Positions 50,960 through 60,708 of a stretch of 64,000 nt of DNA are shown here, piece after piece. Numbering within the stretch: the stretch's first letter is position 1; every line of letters begins with the position of its first letter. The stretch spans positions 1 through 64,000 of the forward strand of contig NZ_LRUN01000079.1 in the NCBI RefSeq assembly GCF_001679645.1, written 5' to 3'. The notes under the pieces were generated by a model. That model did not search any database, was not told the DNA's origin, and was given only the letters and a program-made list of their open reading frames with translations. Source of the DNA: Pseudomonas bananamidigenes (lineage in GTDB: Bacteria > Pseudomonadota > Gammaproteobacteria > Pseudomonadales > Pseudomonadaceae). Made by a program: the position numbers and the translations under genes.

Positions 50960-52195
50960 TCAGTGTGCCTTGTGCTCGATGGACGGTGCGTCAGCCTGCA
51001 GCTTCTGCACATCACCCACCGCCAACTCGGCCGACTGACCACCCCACCCCTGACGCAGGTAGTTCAGCAAGTCGGTCAGTTGTTCGGCACTGAGCTTGTC
51101 GACAAACCCCGGCATCGGCTGCATGCGTTCAAACCCGGCAAACTTCTGTTCGCCAATACCATCCTCGATCACCCGCAACAGGTTGCGCGGGTCTTCCAGA
51201 CGCAACGTGGTGTTGCCGCGCATGGCCACCGCAATATGCGGCTTGCCTTCGCCACCGGCAGCGTGACAGCCGGCGCAGACGTTCAAGTATTCCTGACGAC
51301 CGCGTTGAGCGCTGGCACCGAGTTTTTCCACCGGCACTTCAGCCAGCTCTTTTGCCGCCGGTGGCTTGTCGCCAAGCAGGAAGGTTGCCATCGCCGTCAG
51401 ATCCGGATCATTCAGACCCTGGGTGCTGTTGTGGAACACCGGGAACATCTCGTTGAACATCGTGCCCTGGGCACTCATGCCGTGCTTGAGGAACGTGCTC
51501 AGGTCCTGATGGTTCCAGCCGCGGGCCGCCAGATCCGTCGCCAGCAGGCTCGGAGCCAGATAACCATTGAGGATGCCGCCAGTCAGGCGCTTGTCCAGTT
51601 GCATGGCGCCGGGAAGGCCGCGTGGCGTATGACATTCGCCACAGTGACCAAGCACCTCGACCATGTACTGGCCGCGCTTCCAGGCTTCGCTTTTGCCTTC
51701 TGCCGGCTCCAGTTTCAAGGCTTTGCCGTACATCATGTTCCAGCCTATCAGGCCCGGACGCACGTTGAACGGAAAGCTCAGGCTCGTCACCGGCGCGGCG
51801 CGCTCGATCGGCTCGATGGTTTTCAGATACGCATGAATCGCATCCGAATCCGCACGGGGCATCAAGTGATACGAGGTATACGGCATCGCCGGGTACAGGT
51901 TGGCGCCATCACGACGCTTGCCTTCGGTGAGTGCCGCGAAGAACTCGTCATCGCTGTACAGGCCGATGCCGTGTTCCTTGCTCGGGGTGATGTTGGTGCC
52001 GTAGATCGTGCCGAACGGTGAAACGATCGGTAGCCCACCGGCAAACGGTGCGCCGCCCGGTGCCGTGTGGCAAGCCATGCAGTCGGCGGCGCGGGCGAGG
52101 TATTCGCCGCGCTTGACCTGATCATCCGCATGGGCCGCCAGCACAGGCACGGCAAGCCCGACCGCCAGGGTCAGGCGGGTCAGTAAACGCATCAT
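50960..52195 (-). CDS. Triheme cytochrome c, electron-acceptor subunit of Mo hydroxylase
   Basis: A 411-residue periplasmic cytochrome with a signal peptide (MMRLLTRLTLAVGLAVPVLA) and three heme-binding motifs: CMACH near residue 39, CGECH near 188 and CAGCH near 318. The layout matches the cytochrome subunits of aldehyde and gluconate dehydrogenases, which pass electrons to the quinone or cytochrome oxidase chain. GGAGG lies about 8 bases upstream of the start at 52195, inside the end of the iron-sulfur gene. It is third in the operon, and probably takes electrons from the 2Fe-2S subunit. Confidence 0.94.
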   Translation of the reverse strand: MMRLLTRLTLAVGLAVPVLAAHADDQVKRGEYLARAADCMACHTAPGGAPFAGGLPIVSPFGTIYGTNITPSKEHGIGLYSDDEFFAALTEGKRRDGANLYPAMPYTSYHLMPRADSDAIHAYLKTIEPIERAAPVTSLSFPFNVRPGLIGWNMMYGKALKLEPAEGKSEAWKRGQYMVEVLGHCGECHTPRGLPGAMQLDKRLTGGILNGYLAPSLLATDLAARGWNHQDLSTFLKHGMSAQGTMFNEMFPVFHNSTQGLNDPDLTAMATFLLGDKPPAAKELAEVPVEKLGASAQRGRQEYLNVCAGCHAAGGEGKPHIAVAMRGNTTLRLEDPRNLLRVIEDGIGEQKFAGFERMQPMPGFVDKLSAEQLTDLLNYLRQGWGGQSAELAVGDVQKLQADAPSIEHKAH

Positions 52196-52197
52196 GC

Positions 52198-52737
52198 TTA
52201 ACCCTCCTTGACCAGGCCGAGATCCGTCAGCACGTTGCGGGTAGCGTTGTAGTAACGCACATACCCGGTGCAACGGCAGATGTGATGGCCGAGGCTGTCC
52301 TCGATGACTTGTTCCAGTTTGCTTTTGACGATTGGCTGGCGTTGCAGCTTTTCCACCAGCACGGTCGCGGCGTTGACGAAGCCCGGTGCGCAGTAACTGC
52401 ACTGGAAGGCGAACTCATCGACAAAACGCTGCTGGATCGGGTTCAGCTCAGTGACCTGACCCTGCTCGTCACGCTTGGCATGGCCCTCGATGGTGCGGAC
52501 CTTCTTGCCCTCGAAATAATGCGCGCCAGTGATGCAGGTGCGCACTTCTTCGCTGGTACCGTCCGGGTTATCGACGATCACGACACAGGCGTGACAGATG
52601 CCCTGGCCGCAGCCCAGACGCGAGCCGGTGAGGTTCTTGTATTCGTGCAGGTAATCGATCATCGGCAGGTCATCAGGGATGTCCACCGGGCCGACGGATT
52701 GACCGTTGAGGGTCAGTTGAAGCGGACGGTTAGCCAT
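52198..52737 (-). CDS. [2Fe-2S] subunit of xanthine-oxidase-family enzyme
   Basis: A 179-residue iron-sulfur protein. The plant-type [2Fe-2S] cluster motif is LGCGQGICHAC with a later RTC, and the second cluster motif is FQCSYCAPGF followed by HHICRCTGYVRYYNA. It passes electrons from the molybdenum subunit to the cytochrome. The start at 52737 overlaps the large-subunit stop by 8 bases. Confidence 0.95.
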   Translation of the reverse strand: MANRPLQLTLNGQSVGPVDIPDDLPMIDYLHEYKNLTGSRLGCGQGICHACVVIVDNPDGTSEEVRTCITGAHYFEGKKVRTIEGHAKRDEQGQVTELNPIQQRFVDEFAFQCSYCAPGFVNAATVLVEKLQRQPIVKSKLEQVIEDSLGHHICRCTGYVRYYNATRNVLTDLGLVKEG

Positions 52738-55561
52738 TGAGGGCCTCCTTGATGCGCGCAGCAGTGATTGGAAGGTCGCGGACACGTTTGCCGATGGCGT
52801 GGGCCACGGCGTTACCGATGGCACCGACCACCGGGATCATCACCACTTCGGCGATGCCTTTGGACGGGTCGCTTGGCGACAGCGGCGGCAGAATCTCCGA
52901 TGTCTGTTTCCACACCGCCACATGGCGCGCCATCGGCAGACGATAACGGTTGAAGTTCCAGTCACCCTCCCCAGGCCCGCCTTCGTACAGCGGCATTTCT
53001 TCCATCAAGGCGTGACCGATGCCCATGGCGATACCGCCTTCGAGTTGGCCACGAACCAGTTCTTCGACCAGCACCCGACCGCACTCCAGCCACGAGTGAT
53101 GGTTGAGCACTTCGACTTCTGCCGAACCTTTGTTGACCTTCAACTCGACCAGCGTCGCCACCGGGCTGTAGTAGGTCACGGCAGCGTTGTTCAGTTGAAC
53201 CACCGGATAGGCGACATTCTGCCGATCCAGCAAATGGAAACCGTCGCTGGTCATCTGCGCCTTCTTGGCTTTCGGAGCGCCGTCACCGTACTTCACCGCC
53301 AGACCGTCCAGCGGCAGACGCTCGCGCACGCCGTCAATGCTGTATTCGGCCTCTGCCCAGCTCCAGCGGTTGAAGCCGTGAACCGTGGCAGCCGTGACCA
53401 GACCGCGCTCATGGGCACGCTTGGCCAGCTCTTCGAAGCTCAACGGCTGCATGCCGTTGGCAGTCAGTTTGCCGTCGACCCAATGCGCATCTTCGCGGCG
53501 CACGACGTAAGGGTTGGCCTGGCCGCCGTATGGGCCCTGACGCCAGATCTCCAGCGCCGCCGGCCACAGACCATGATTGAACAGCACGCGCGCCGCTTCA
53601 CGGGTGGCGTGGCTGAAGTAGTAGGCGGAGTTGGTCGCGGACGAGGCCGACGCCAACTTGCCGACCCAGCGCGGGTTACGCAGGAAGTTGTCTTGCTCGG
53701 CCTGACTCATGATGTAAGGGTTGCCGGCAGTGACCAGTTGCATTTCCTTCCATTCGGTCTCGCCGGTCTTCACGTCGTGCGCCGGGCCGCCGAGAAAATC
53801 AGCAACCACCATGGCTTGCGAGGTAGACATGCCGGTGCCGATTTCGATACCGATGTGACGCAGGGAAATGCGCCCTTCAGCGGTGAACTCGATGCTGGCC
53901 ATCGGTGCTTCGGAGCCAGTGCCGAAGTCTTTCTGGCAAATGGCAAAACCGACGCCATACCAGTTGTCCGGGTCTGCCGCTTCACGCTGTTTTTTGATGG
54001 CGTCGCGATTTTTCCAGACTTCGTGCAGCGACGCCTTGTCGAGAATCTCGTGCAGGCGCAGCGCGCCGGCAGGGATCGCGCCCTGGGTATTTTTCATCCC
54101 CGAACGCAACGCGTTCTTGCGACGCAGGTCGATGGCATCGACACCGAGACGATCGGCGATTTCATCGACCATCATTTCGGTGGAAGCCATGCTTTGCAGG
54201 GTGCCGTAACCCCGCATCGAGCCCGCCTCAACACCACGGGAGTGGTAGGCAGTCACCTGAAGGTCGTTCTGCGGCATGTAGTAGATCGACTGCGCCGCGG
54301 TAGCGCCAACGGCAGCCACTGACGGGCTGTAGTTGATCCGGCCGCCGCCATCGACGCTCATTTCGGCGCGGAAAATCTTGAAGCTGTGATCGGTCTTGTC
54401 CACCGCCAATTGGTAACGAATATCGAACGGGTGACGCTTGATACCGCTCTGGAACTGCTCGTAGCGGTCGTTGGCCAGGCGAATCGGTACCCCTGCTCCG
54501 TACAACGCCGCCAAGGCTGCGTAGTAAACGAAGATATTGTGGTCCTTGGAACCGTAACCCACGGTGTAACCCGGGTGCATGTTCAGGTTGGCAAGACCGA
54601 AACGCGACGGCGAAATCATCTTCGCAGTCTCGGTTGCCGCTTCCAGCGGACACTGGGTGGCGACAACGAAATGCAGGGTTTTGGTCGCCGGGTCGTACCA
54701 GCCGTTGCCGTTGTCCGGCTCCATGGCTGCCGGTTCGATGGACGGGGTTTTGTAGCGCTCGTCGAACACCAGCCAGTTATCCGGCGGGGAGTCGATTTCT
54801 TTCTTCATGCGTTCGGCGTAGAACAGGCCGCGCTCGGTCAGGTTGCCGTGCAGGTTCGGCTGGGAATTCCATACCGGGCGGCGGTTCTTGAGCATCGGGA
54901 ACAGGATCGAATCCTTGAGGCTGGCGAACTCGTCTTCGTCCGCCGACGTCGGTCCGCCGACACGCACATAACGGAAACTGCCATAGGGATCGCCTTCGTA
55001 GAACGGCACTTTTGCACCGTAACGAATCGCCTTATCATTGAATTTGAGTTTGTTCTTGGCCTGACGGAAACGCTCGAAATCGTTCCAGATCAGGATCGCC
55101 ACCGGGTGGCCGATGAACATCGGCACCTTGCCTTCCGGCAGCAGCGGATCCGGTGCGTGCTCTTCAGGGAACACGATGCCGTCCTTGTCCAGGTCGGCAG
55201 CGGTGACGATGCGATCAGGCTGCAGATCGGCACCGAGCCACGACAGGTCATAGCCGTCGTAGATTCGATCGGCCTTGATGGTTTTCAGCAACATGGCGTG
55301 GCCTTGCTGCTGGGGCCAGCCCGGCATGTCCCTGGAACGGATGTCGCGGGCAAAAACTTTGCTGCCGCAGACCTTGGACAAGGCATCGTTACGCTGGCGC
55401 GCCTTGCCGTTATTGCCGAGCCACTGCTCGGACGGCACGGTCACGCTGTTTTCCATCAAGGCAGCCAGCGCCTGGCTGCTGAGCGGCGTGAGCGTAACGC
55501 TCACACCCGCCACCAGCCCGCCCTGAAGGAACGAGCGCCGGGATATTTCACGGTTGGACAT
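52730..55561 (-). CDS. Molybdopterin-binding subunit, xanthine-oxidase family (Tat-exported)
   Basis: A 943-residue large subunit. The Tat signal is SNREISRRSFLQGGLVAGVSVTLTPL. Molybdenum-cofactor contacts include GVEAGSMRGYGTLQSMASTE (near 440) and IGIEIGTGMSTSQAMVVADF, and the catalytic Glu is likely in RGQLEGGIAMGIGHALMEEM. The form is that of the isoquinoline/aldehyde oxidoreductase (IorB-like) branch, which works with a 2Fe-2S subunit and a cytochrome in the periplasm rather than with NAD. The substrate, probably an aldehyde or N-heterocycle, cannot be told. It is first in the operon. Confidence 0.93.
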   Translation of the reverse strand: MSNREISRRSFLQGGLVAGVSVTLTPLSSQALAALMENSVTVPSEQWLGNNGKARQRNDALSKVCGSKVFARDIRSRDMPGWPQQQGHAMLLKTIKADRIYDGYDLSWLGADLQPDRIVTAADLDKDGIVFPEEHAPDPLLPEGKVPMFIGHPVAILIWNDFERFRQAKNKLKFNDKAIRYGAKVPFYEGDPYGSFRYVRVGGPTSADEDEFASLKDSILFPMLKNRRPVWNSQPNLHGNLTERGLFYAERMKKEIDSPPDNWLVFDERYKTPSIEPAAMEPDNGNGWYDPATKTLHFVVATQCPLEAATETAKMISPSRFGLANLNMHPGYTVGYGSKDHNIFVYYAALAALYGAGVPIRLANDRYEQFQSGIKRHPFDIRYQLAVDKTDHSFKIFRAEMSVDGGGRINYSPSVAAVGATAAQSIYYMPQNDLQVTAYHSRGVEAGSMRGYGTLQSMASTEMMVDEIADRLGVDAIDLRRKNALRSGMKNTQGAIPAGALRLHEILDKASLHEVWKNRDAIKKQREAADPDNWYGVGFAICQKDFGTGSEAPMASIEFTAEGRISLRHIGIEIGTGMSTSQAMVVADFLGGPAHDVKTGETEWKEMQLVTAGNPYIMSQAEQDNFLRNPRWVGKLASASSATNSAYYFSHATREAARVLFNHGLWPAALEIWRQGPYGGQANPYVVRREDAHWVDGKLTANGMQPLSFEELAKRAHERGLVTAATVHGFNRWSWAEAEYSIDGVRERLPLDGLAVKYGDGAPKAKKAQMTSDGFHLLDRQNVAYPVVQLNNAAVTYYSPVATLVELKVNKGSAEVEVLNHHSWLECGRVLVEELVRGQLEGGIAMGIGHALMEEMPLYEGGPGEGDWNFNRYRLPMARHVAVWKQTSEILPPLSPSDPSKGIAEVVMIPVVGAIGNAVAHAIGKRVRDLPITAARIKEALNG

Positions 55562-55868
55562 GGATCATCCTCTGGGCGGTTATGGATCCGCCCTTCTGGT
55601 TATCTACTGGGAATCTCGAGTCTTGCAGAAGCCCTTTTTGGCTGAACAAAGGGCGTGATGACAGTGCAAAGCTGACCGAAAGGTTAACTTTATAGGTTTC
55701 CGGGCTCGCAGCAAATAACCAGTTACAAAAAACTGACTAAAAAATCAAAAATCAATGTGGCAATGCATCGCAGCGACTCGATGACGCAGGGAGAGCATTA
55801 ACCTGAGGACTTCTCGCGTAGGTCGCGAGGTAGCAGAGGAGACATTCTGGAGGGTCAAATTTCAGACA
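55562..55868. other. Upstream region of the Mo hydroxylase operon
   Basis: About 300 bases. It holds a possible -10 TATAAA on the minus strand near 55691-55696, a small hairpin CTCGCG/CGCGAG (55813-55818 and 55824-55829) and an A-rich stretch at 55731-55752. No gene is visible. Confidence 0.4.
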
Positions 55869-55900
55869 CAAAAAACCCCGGTCTTTCGACCGGGGTCTTT
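55869..55900 (-). terminator. Rho-independent terminator of the tRNA operon
   Basis: Stem ACCCCGGTC/GACCGGGGT (55875-55883 and 55888-55896) with a TTTTT run on the minus strand, after the second tRNA-Asp. Confidence 0.92.
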
Positions 55901-55971
55901 GCTATCGACTCCGAACCAACCAAAGGTTGCTTTCGGTGCTTCAAGGCGTTCAGTGGTCCTTGAAGCAGATA

Positions 55972-56048
55972 TGGCGCAGCGGACGGGACTCGAACCCGCG
56001 ACCCCCGGCGTGACAGGCCGGTATTCTAACCGACTGAACTACCGCTGC
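55972..56048 (-). tRNA. tRNA-Asp (GTC)
   Basis: A 77-base cloverleaf on the minus strand: acceptor GCAGCGG/CCGCTGC, anticodon loop CTGTCAC (GTC), encoded CCA. Its sequence is identical to the copy at 56142-56218. Confidence 0.96.
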
Positions 56049-56141
56049 GTATCGCTTTGAGCTGATGCTCAAGTAACTCGTTTGACTGAAAGCTTCGGTG
56101 CTTTTCAATCGCGAACCAGGCAGTACCTGACTCGTTGAATA

Positions 56142-56218
56142 TGGCGCAGCGGACGGGACTCGAACCCGCGACCCCCGGCGTGACAGGCCGGTATTCTAAC
56201 CGACTGAACTACCGCTGC
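56142..56218 (-). tRNA. tRNA-Asp (GTC), second copy
   Basis: Identical in sequence to the copy at 55972-56048, separated by 93 bases. Both read leftward from the tRNA-Val end. Confidence 0.96.
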
Positions 56219-56272
56219 GCGTCGGTGGAGGCACTTTCAGCCTGCCTCTTGCTTTCGCAAGTATCTCGGGAG

Positions 56273-56348
56273 TGGTGGGTGATGACGGGATCGAACCGCC
56301 GACATTCTGCTTGTAAGGCAGACGCTCTCCCAGCTGAGCTAATCACCC
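56273..56348 (-). tRNA. tRNA-Val (TAC)
   Basis: A 76-base cloverleaf on the minus strand: acceptor GGGTGAT/ATCACCC, anticodon stem CTGCC/AGCAG-type with loop containing TAC, T-arm TTCGATC, encoded CCA. First of a Val-Asp-Asp leftward operon. Confidence 0.96.
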
Positions 56349-56438
56349 GTTTGCATCTCCGAGGCCGCGAAATTTACGCACGTAGCGAACCTAAGTCAAT
56401 AGCAGGATTGAAGTTTTTCTCAAAAAGACAAAAATATG

Positions 56439-57215
56439 TCATTCCGAGTAGATCATCTTCTTGGTCATGCCGCCGTCGACCACGAATTCCTGCCCCGTCA
56501 CGAACCCGGCATTCTTCGACAGCAGCCATGCCACCATTGCCGCCACGTCCTCGACCGTCCCTACCCTGCCTGCCGGGTGCTGGGCATGATCTGTATCCGT
56601 CAACGGCTCAGCACGACGCGCGGAGGGATCCCGCGCATCGATCCAGCCCGGGCTGACCGCATTGACGCGAATCTCCGGTCCAAGACTGATTGCCAGCGCA
56701 TGAGTCAACGCCAGCAAGCCACCCTTGCTCGCGGCATAGGCTTCGGTATCGGGCTCCGACTGTGCTGCACGGGTCGAGGCCAGATTGACGATTGCCCCGT
56801 TATGCGCCCGCAGATACGGCGCACAATGCTTGGCCAGCAGCATCGGCCCGCTGAGGTTCACCGCCAGAACACGATTCCAGTACGCCAGATCGAGGCTTTC
56901 CAGAACGATATTGTGCGGATCCGCCACCGCCGCGTTGCACACCAACGCATCCAGCCGTCCGAACTGCCCAAGCACCTCAGCGACGCCACGCGCCACCTGA
57001 TTTTCATCTGCTACATCCATGGCGATGAAGCAGGCATTTTCGCCAAGGACACTCGCCACCCTGGAGCCTCGCGCACGGTCCAGATCCGTCAGCACCACTT
57101 GCCAGCCTTCGCTGATCAACCACGCCGCGATTCCCAGTCCGATGCCACGGGCAGCCCCCGTGACCAGCGCTACGCGGCCATGGGTACCCGTCGTCAAGGA
57201 AGACAACTCGATCAC
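56439..57215 (-). CDS. Short-chain dehydrogenase/reductase
   Basis: A 258-residue classical SDR. The cofactor loop is RVALVTGAARGIGLGIAAWL near residue 15, with an Asp pair (LTDLDRARG) that favours NAD. NAG is replaced by LVCNAAVADPH; the active site is ASTRAAQSEPDTEAYAASKG, where the Ser and the YxxxK are present. The substrate is unknown. The start overlaps the metZ stop by 4 bases, so the two genes form a unit, and this placement is usual in Pseudomonas. Confidence 0.92.
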   Translation of the reverse strand: MIELSSLTTGTHGRVALVTGAARGIGLGIAAWLISEGWQVVLTDLDRARGSRVASVLGENACFIAMDVADENQVARGVAEVLGQFGRLDALVCNAAVADPHNIVLESLDLAYWNRVLAVNLSGPMLLAKHCAPYLRAHNGAIVNLASTRAAQSEPDTEAYAASKGGLLALTHALAISLGPEIRVNAVSPGWIDARDPSARRAEPLTDTDHAQHPAGRVGTVEDVAAMVAWLLSKNAGFVTGQEFVVDGGMTKKMIYSE

Positions 57216-58423
57216 AACGCCGCCAGACCGCGCGCCAGATCGGCTTGCAGATCCGCGACGTCTTCCAGCCCCACCGCAATGCGGATCAGGCTGTCACGAA
57301 TCCCCGCCGCTTCACGCTCCTGCGGCGCCAGACGGCCGTGGGACGTGGTGCTCGGATGAGTGATGGTGGTTTTGCTGTCACCCAGGTTTGCGGTGATCGA
57401 AATCAAACGGGTCGCGTCGATAAAGCGCCAGGCGCCTTCTTTGCCGCCCTTCACCTCGAAGCTGACGACCGCGCCGAAGCCCTTCTGCTGACGCTGGGCC
57501 AGCTCATGCTGCGGGTGGCTCTTGAGGCCTGCGTAATGCACCTTCTCGATGCCATCCTGCTGCTCCAGCCATTCAGCCAGTTGCTGCGCATTGGCACAGT
57601 GCGCCTTCATCCGCAGATTCAGTGTTTCCAGGCCCTTGAGGAAGATCCAGGCGTTGAATGGGCTCAAGGTCGGGCCAGCGGTGCGCAGGAAACCGACGAC
57701 TTCCTTCATCTGCTCGCTGCGCCCGGCAACCACCCCACCCATGCAACGACCCTGGCCATCGATGAACTTGGTGGCCGAGTGCACGACGATGTCTGCGCCG
57801 AGTTTCAACGGCTGTTGCAACGCCGGCGTGCAGAAGCAGTTGTCGACCACCAGCATTGCGCCTTTGGCGTGAGCGATTTCTGCCAGCGCGGTGATATCCA
57901 CCAGTTCAGCCAGCGGATTGGACGGCGACTCGACGAACAGCAATCTGGTGTTGGACTTGATCGCCGCGTCCCAGGCCGACAGATCCGCCAGCGGCACGTA
58001 ATCGACTTCCACGCCGAAGCGCTTGAAGTATTTCTCGAAAAGACTGATGGTCGAACCGAACACGCTGCGCGACACCAGTACATGATCGCCGGCACTGCAC
58101 AGGCTCATCACCACCGCCATTATCGCGGCCATGCCGGTTGCCGTGGCAACGGCTTGTTCGGCGCCTTCCAGCGCGGCAATACGTTCTTCGAACGAGCGAA
58201 CCGTCGGGTTGGTGTAACGCGAGTAAACGTTGCCCGGCACCTCCCCGGCAAACCGTGCGGCGGCATCGGCGGCGGTACGGAAAACGTAACTGGAAGTGAA
58301 GAACATCGGATCACCGTGCTCGCCTTCCGGCGTACGGTGCTGACCGGCACGTACGGCCAGGGTATCGAACGCTACGCCTTCGAGGTCGCTGTCCAGCCGA
58401 CCGGCATCCCATTCCTGACTCAT
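57212..58423 (-). CDS. metZ: O-succinylhomoserine sulfhydrylase
   Basis: A 403-residue PLP enzyme of the Cys/Met metabolism family. The PLP Lys is in VVHSATKFIDGQGRCMGGVV near residue 210, and the N-terminal region has NVYSRYTNPTVRSFEERIAA. It joins O-succinylhomoserine and sulfide to homocysteine in the direct-sulfhydrylation route to methionine that Pseudomonas uses. The purF-metZ order is standard in this genus. Confidence 0.97.
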   Translation of the reverse strand: MSQEWDAGRLDSDLEGVAFDTLAVRAGQHRTPEGEHGDPMFFTSSYVFRTAADAAARFAGEVPGNVYSRYTNPTVRSFEERIAALEGAEQAVATATGMAAIMAVVMSLCSAGDHVLVSRSVFGSTISLFEKYFKRFGVEVDYVPLADLSAWDAAIKSNTRLLFVESPSNPLAELVDITALAEIAHAKGAMLVVDNCFCTPALQQPLKLGADIVVHSATKFIDGQGRCMGGVVAGRSEQMKEVVGFLRTAGPTLSPFNAWIFLKGLETLNLRMKAHCANAQQLAEWLEQQDGIEKVHYAGLKSHPQHELAQRQQKGFGAVVSFEVKGGKEGAWRFIDATRLISITANLGDSKTTITHPSTTSHGRLAPQEREAAGIRDSLIRIAVGLEDVADLQADLARGLAAL

Positions 58424-58473
58424 GCTGTCACTCCTTGCCCTGTTCTCGATAAATAAAAGTCTTTTGCCAGATA

Positions 58474-58499
58474 CAAAACCGGCCCCTAAGGGCCGGTTG
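58474..58499 (-). terminator. Rho-independent terminator after purF
   Basis: Stem AACCGGCCC/GGGCCGGTT (58477-58485 and 58490-58498) followed by TTTT on the minus strand, 4 bases after the purF stop. Confidence 0.88.
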
Positions 58500-58503
58500 A
58501 AAC

Positions 58504-60008
58504 TCAGTTGTTGTACAGATCGATGATCGCGCTCACCGCCTGGGTCTTGGCCTTCGAGGCGTCGTTGCGTGCCTGCTCGATCTTGTTCAGATAGGCCTCA
58601 TCGACGTCGCCGGTAACGTACTTGCCGTCGAATACCGCACAATCGAAGTTTTCGATCTTGATCTTGCCGCCACCGACCGCTTCGATCAAGTCAGGCAGAT
58701 CCTGATAGATCAGCCAGTCGGCACCGATCAGGTCAGCCACGTCCTGGGTCGAACGATTGTGTGCGATCAGCTCGTGGGCGCTTGGCATGTCGATGCCATA
58801 AACGTTCGGGAAGCGCACGGCCGGGGCCGCCGAGCAGAAGTAGACGTTTTCGCGCCGGCCTCACGGGCCATCTGGATGATCTGCTTGCAGGTGGTACCGC
58901 GGACGATCGAGTCGTCCACCAGCATGACGTTCTTGCCGCGGAACTCCAGCTCGATGGCGTTGAGCTTCTGACGTACCGATTTCTTGCGCGCGGCCTGGCC
59001 AGGCATGATGAAGGTACGGCCGATGTAACGGTTCTTGACGAAACCTTCGCGAAATTTCACGCCCAGATGGTTCGCCAGCTCCAGCGCCGCAGTGCGACTG
59101 GTGTCCGGAATCGGGATGACCACGTCGATGTCGTGCTCTGGACGCTCACGCAGGATCTTCTCGGCCAGCTTCTCACCCATGCGCAGACGGGCCTTGTAGA
59201 CCGACACGCCGTCGATGATCGAATCCGGGCGCGCCAGGTAGACGTGCTCGAAGATGCACGGGGTCAGCGACGGGTTGGTCGCGCACTGACGGGTGTGCAG
59301 CTTGCCGTCTTCAGTGATGTAGACCGCTTCGCCAGGCGCCAGGTCGCGGATCAGGGTGAAACCGAGCACGTCCAGCGAAACGCTTTCGGACGCGATCATG
59401 TACTCGACACCTTCGTCGGTATGACGCTGACCGAACACGATCGGACGAATGCCGTGCGGGTCGCGGAAACCGACGATGCCGTATCCGGTCACCATCGCCA
59501 CTACGGCGTAGCCACCGACACAACGGTTGTGGACGTCGGTCACGGCAGCGAACACGTCTTCCTCGGTCGGCTGCAACTTGCCGCGCTGGGCCAGTTCGTG
59601 GGCGAACACGTTGAGCAGCACTTCAGAGTCGGAACTGGTGTTGACGTGACGCAGATCGGATTCGTAGATTTCCTTGGCCAACTGCTCAACGTTGGTCAGG
59701 TTGCCGTTGTGCGCCAGGGTAATGCCGTATGGCGAGTTGACGTAGAACGGCTGAGCCTCGGCCGACGTCGAGCTGCCGGCAGTCGGATAACGGACGTGAC
59801 CGATACCCATGTGACCGACCAGGCGCTGCATGTGACGCTGCTGAAACACGTCACGCACCAGACCATTGTCCTTGCGCAAGAACAACCGGCCATCATGGCT
59901 GGTCACGATACCGGCAGCGTCCTGGCCGCGGTGCTGGAGCACGGTTAGCGCGTCATACAGCGCCTGATTGACGTTCGACTTACCGACGATACCGACGATG
60001 CCACACAT
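58504..60008 (-). pseudogene. purF: Amidophosphoribosyltransferase with frameshift
   Basis: The gene encodes the first committed enzyme of purine synthesis but is split across two frames. From 60008 it reads MCGIVGIVGKSNVNQAL (Cys2 is the glutaminase nucleophile) through the PRPP loop VMLVDDSIVRGTT, then shifts near 58850, where GCGAAAACGTC appears instead of the expected GCGAAAAACGTC (a lost A). The main frame ends 29 codons later at 58767. The second frame carries the true C-terminus (VRFPNVYGIDMPSAHELIAH) to 58504. Restoring one base gives 501 residues, the normal length. It may be a sequencing or assembly error in the A-run or a real mutation. Confidence 0.93.
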
Positions 60009-60049
60009 GCGACGCAACCCCTACTTAATGGATCTGAACTGAACAACAC

Positions 60050-60610
60050 TCACTGAGGCGTTTTGGCCGACGGCAAGAGTTGCTCCTTGAACGGAATTTC
60101 AGCGGGTACGCTGATTCCGCTGGCAAGCCACTGACTGCTCCACCCGAGAATCAGGTTTTTGGACCAGTCTGCGACCAATAGAAACTTTGGCACGAGCTGT
60201 GATTCTTTCCACCACCCGTCCTGCTGTACCGGCCCCAGGCTCAACAGCCCGACCGCCACGACCACCAGCAACACGCCACGCGCAGCGCCGAAGGCCATGC
60301 CGAGAAACCTGTCGGTCCCGGACAATCCGGTGACGCGAACCAGTTCGCCGATAAGATAATTGATCATTGCGCCCACGATCAGTGTGGCGACAAACATGAT
60401 GGCACAGCCCGTGATCACACGAGCCGACGGTGTTTGGATGTATCCGGCGAGGTACTCGGACAGTGAGCCACCGAACATCCAGGCAACCGCTCCTGCGATG
60501 ATCCAGGTCACCAGCGATAGTGCTTCCTTGACGAAGCCGCGGCTCAAACTGATCAAAGCGGAGATGGCGATGATTGCAACGATCGCCCAGTCAACCCAGG
60601 TAAATGGCAC
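60050..60610 (-). CDS. cvpA: CvpA-family membrane protein
   Basis: A 186-residue inner-membrane protein with four helices (start MPFTWVDWAIVAIIAISALI; GFVKEALSLVTWIIAGAVAW; later GTDRFLGMAFGAARGVLLVV). It is named for its role in colicin V export in E. coli, though its general role is in cell-envelope homeostasis. It lies between dedD and purF, the standard order. The gap to purF is 41 bases. Confidence 0.96.
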   Translation of the reverse strand: MPFTWVDWAIVAIIAISALISLSRGFVKEALSLVTWIIAGAVAWMFGGSLSEYLAGYIQTPSARVITGCAIMFVATLIVGAMINYLIGELVRVTGLSGTDRFLGMAFGAARGVLLVVVAVGLLSLGPVQQDGWWKESQLVPKFLLVADWSKNLILGWSSQWLASGISVPAEIPFKEQLLPSAKTPQ

Positions 60611-60708
60611 AGTGCAGCCTACAGACGGATAAGGCGGCGCATTTTAGCAGAGCGCATGGCTGTCGGTAAGCTGCGATTGTCAGTGCATTTCAATCGAGGT
60701 GATAGATT

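Noticed and set aside
55972..56218. The two identical tRNA-Asp genes as a recent integration scar
   Set aside because: They lie in a single leftward tRNA operon with one terminator and no foreign gene between them; tandem tRNA copies are common.
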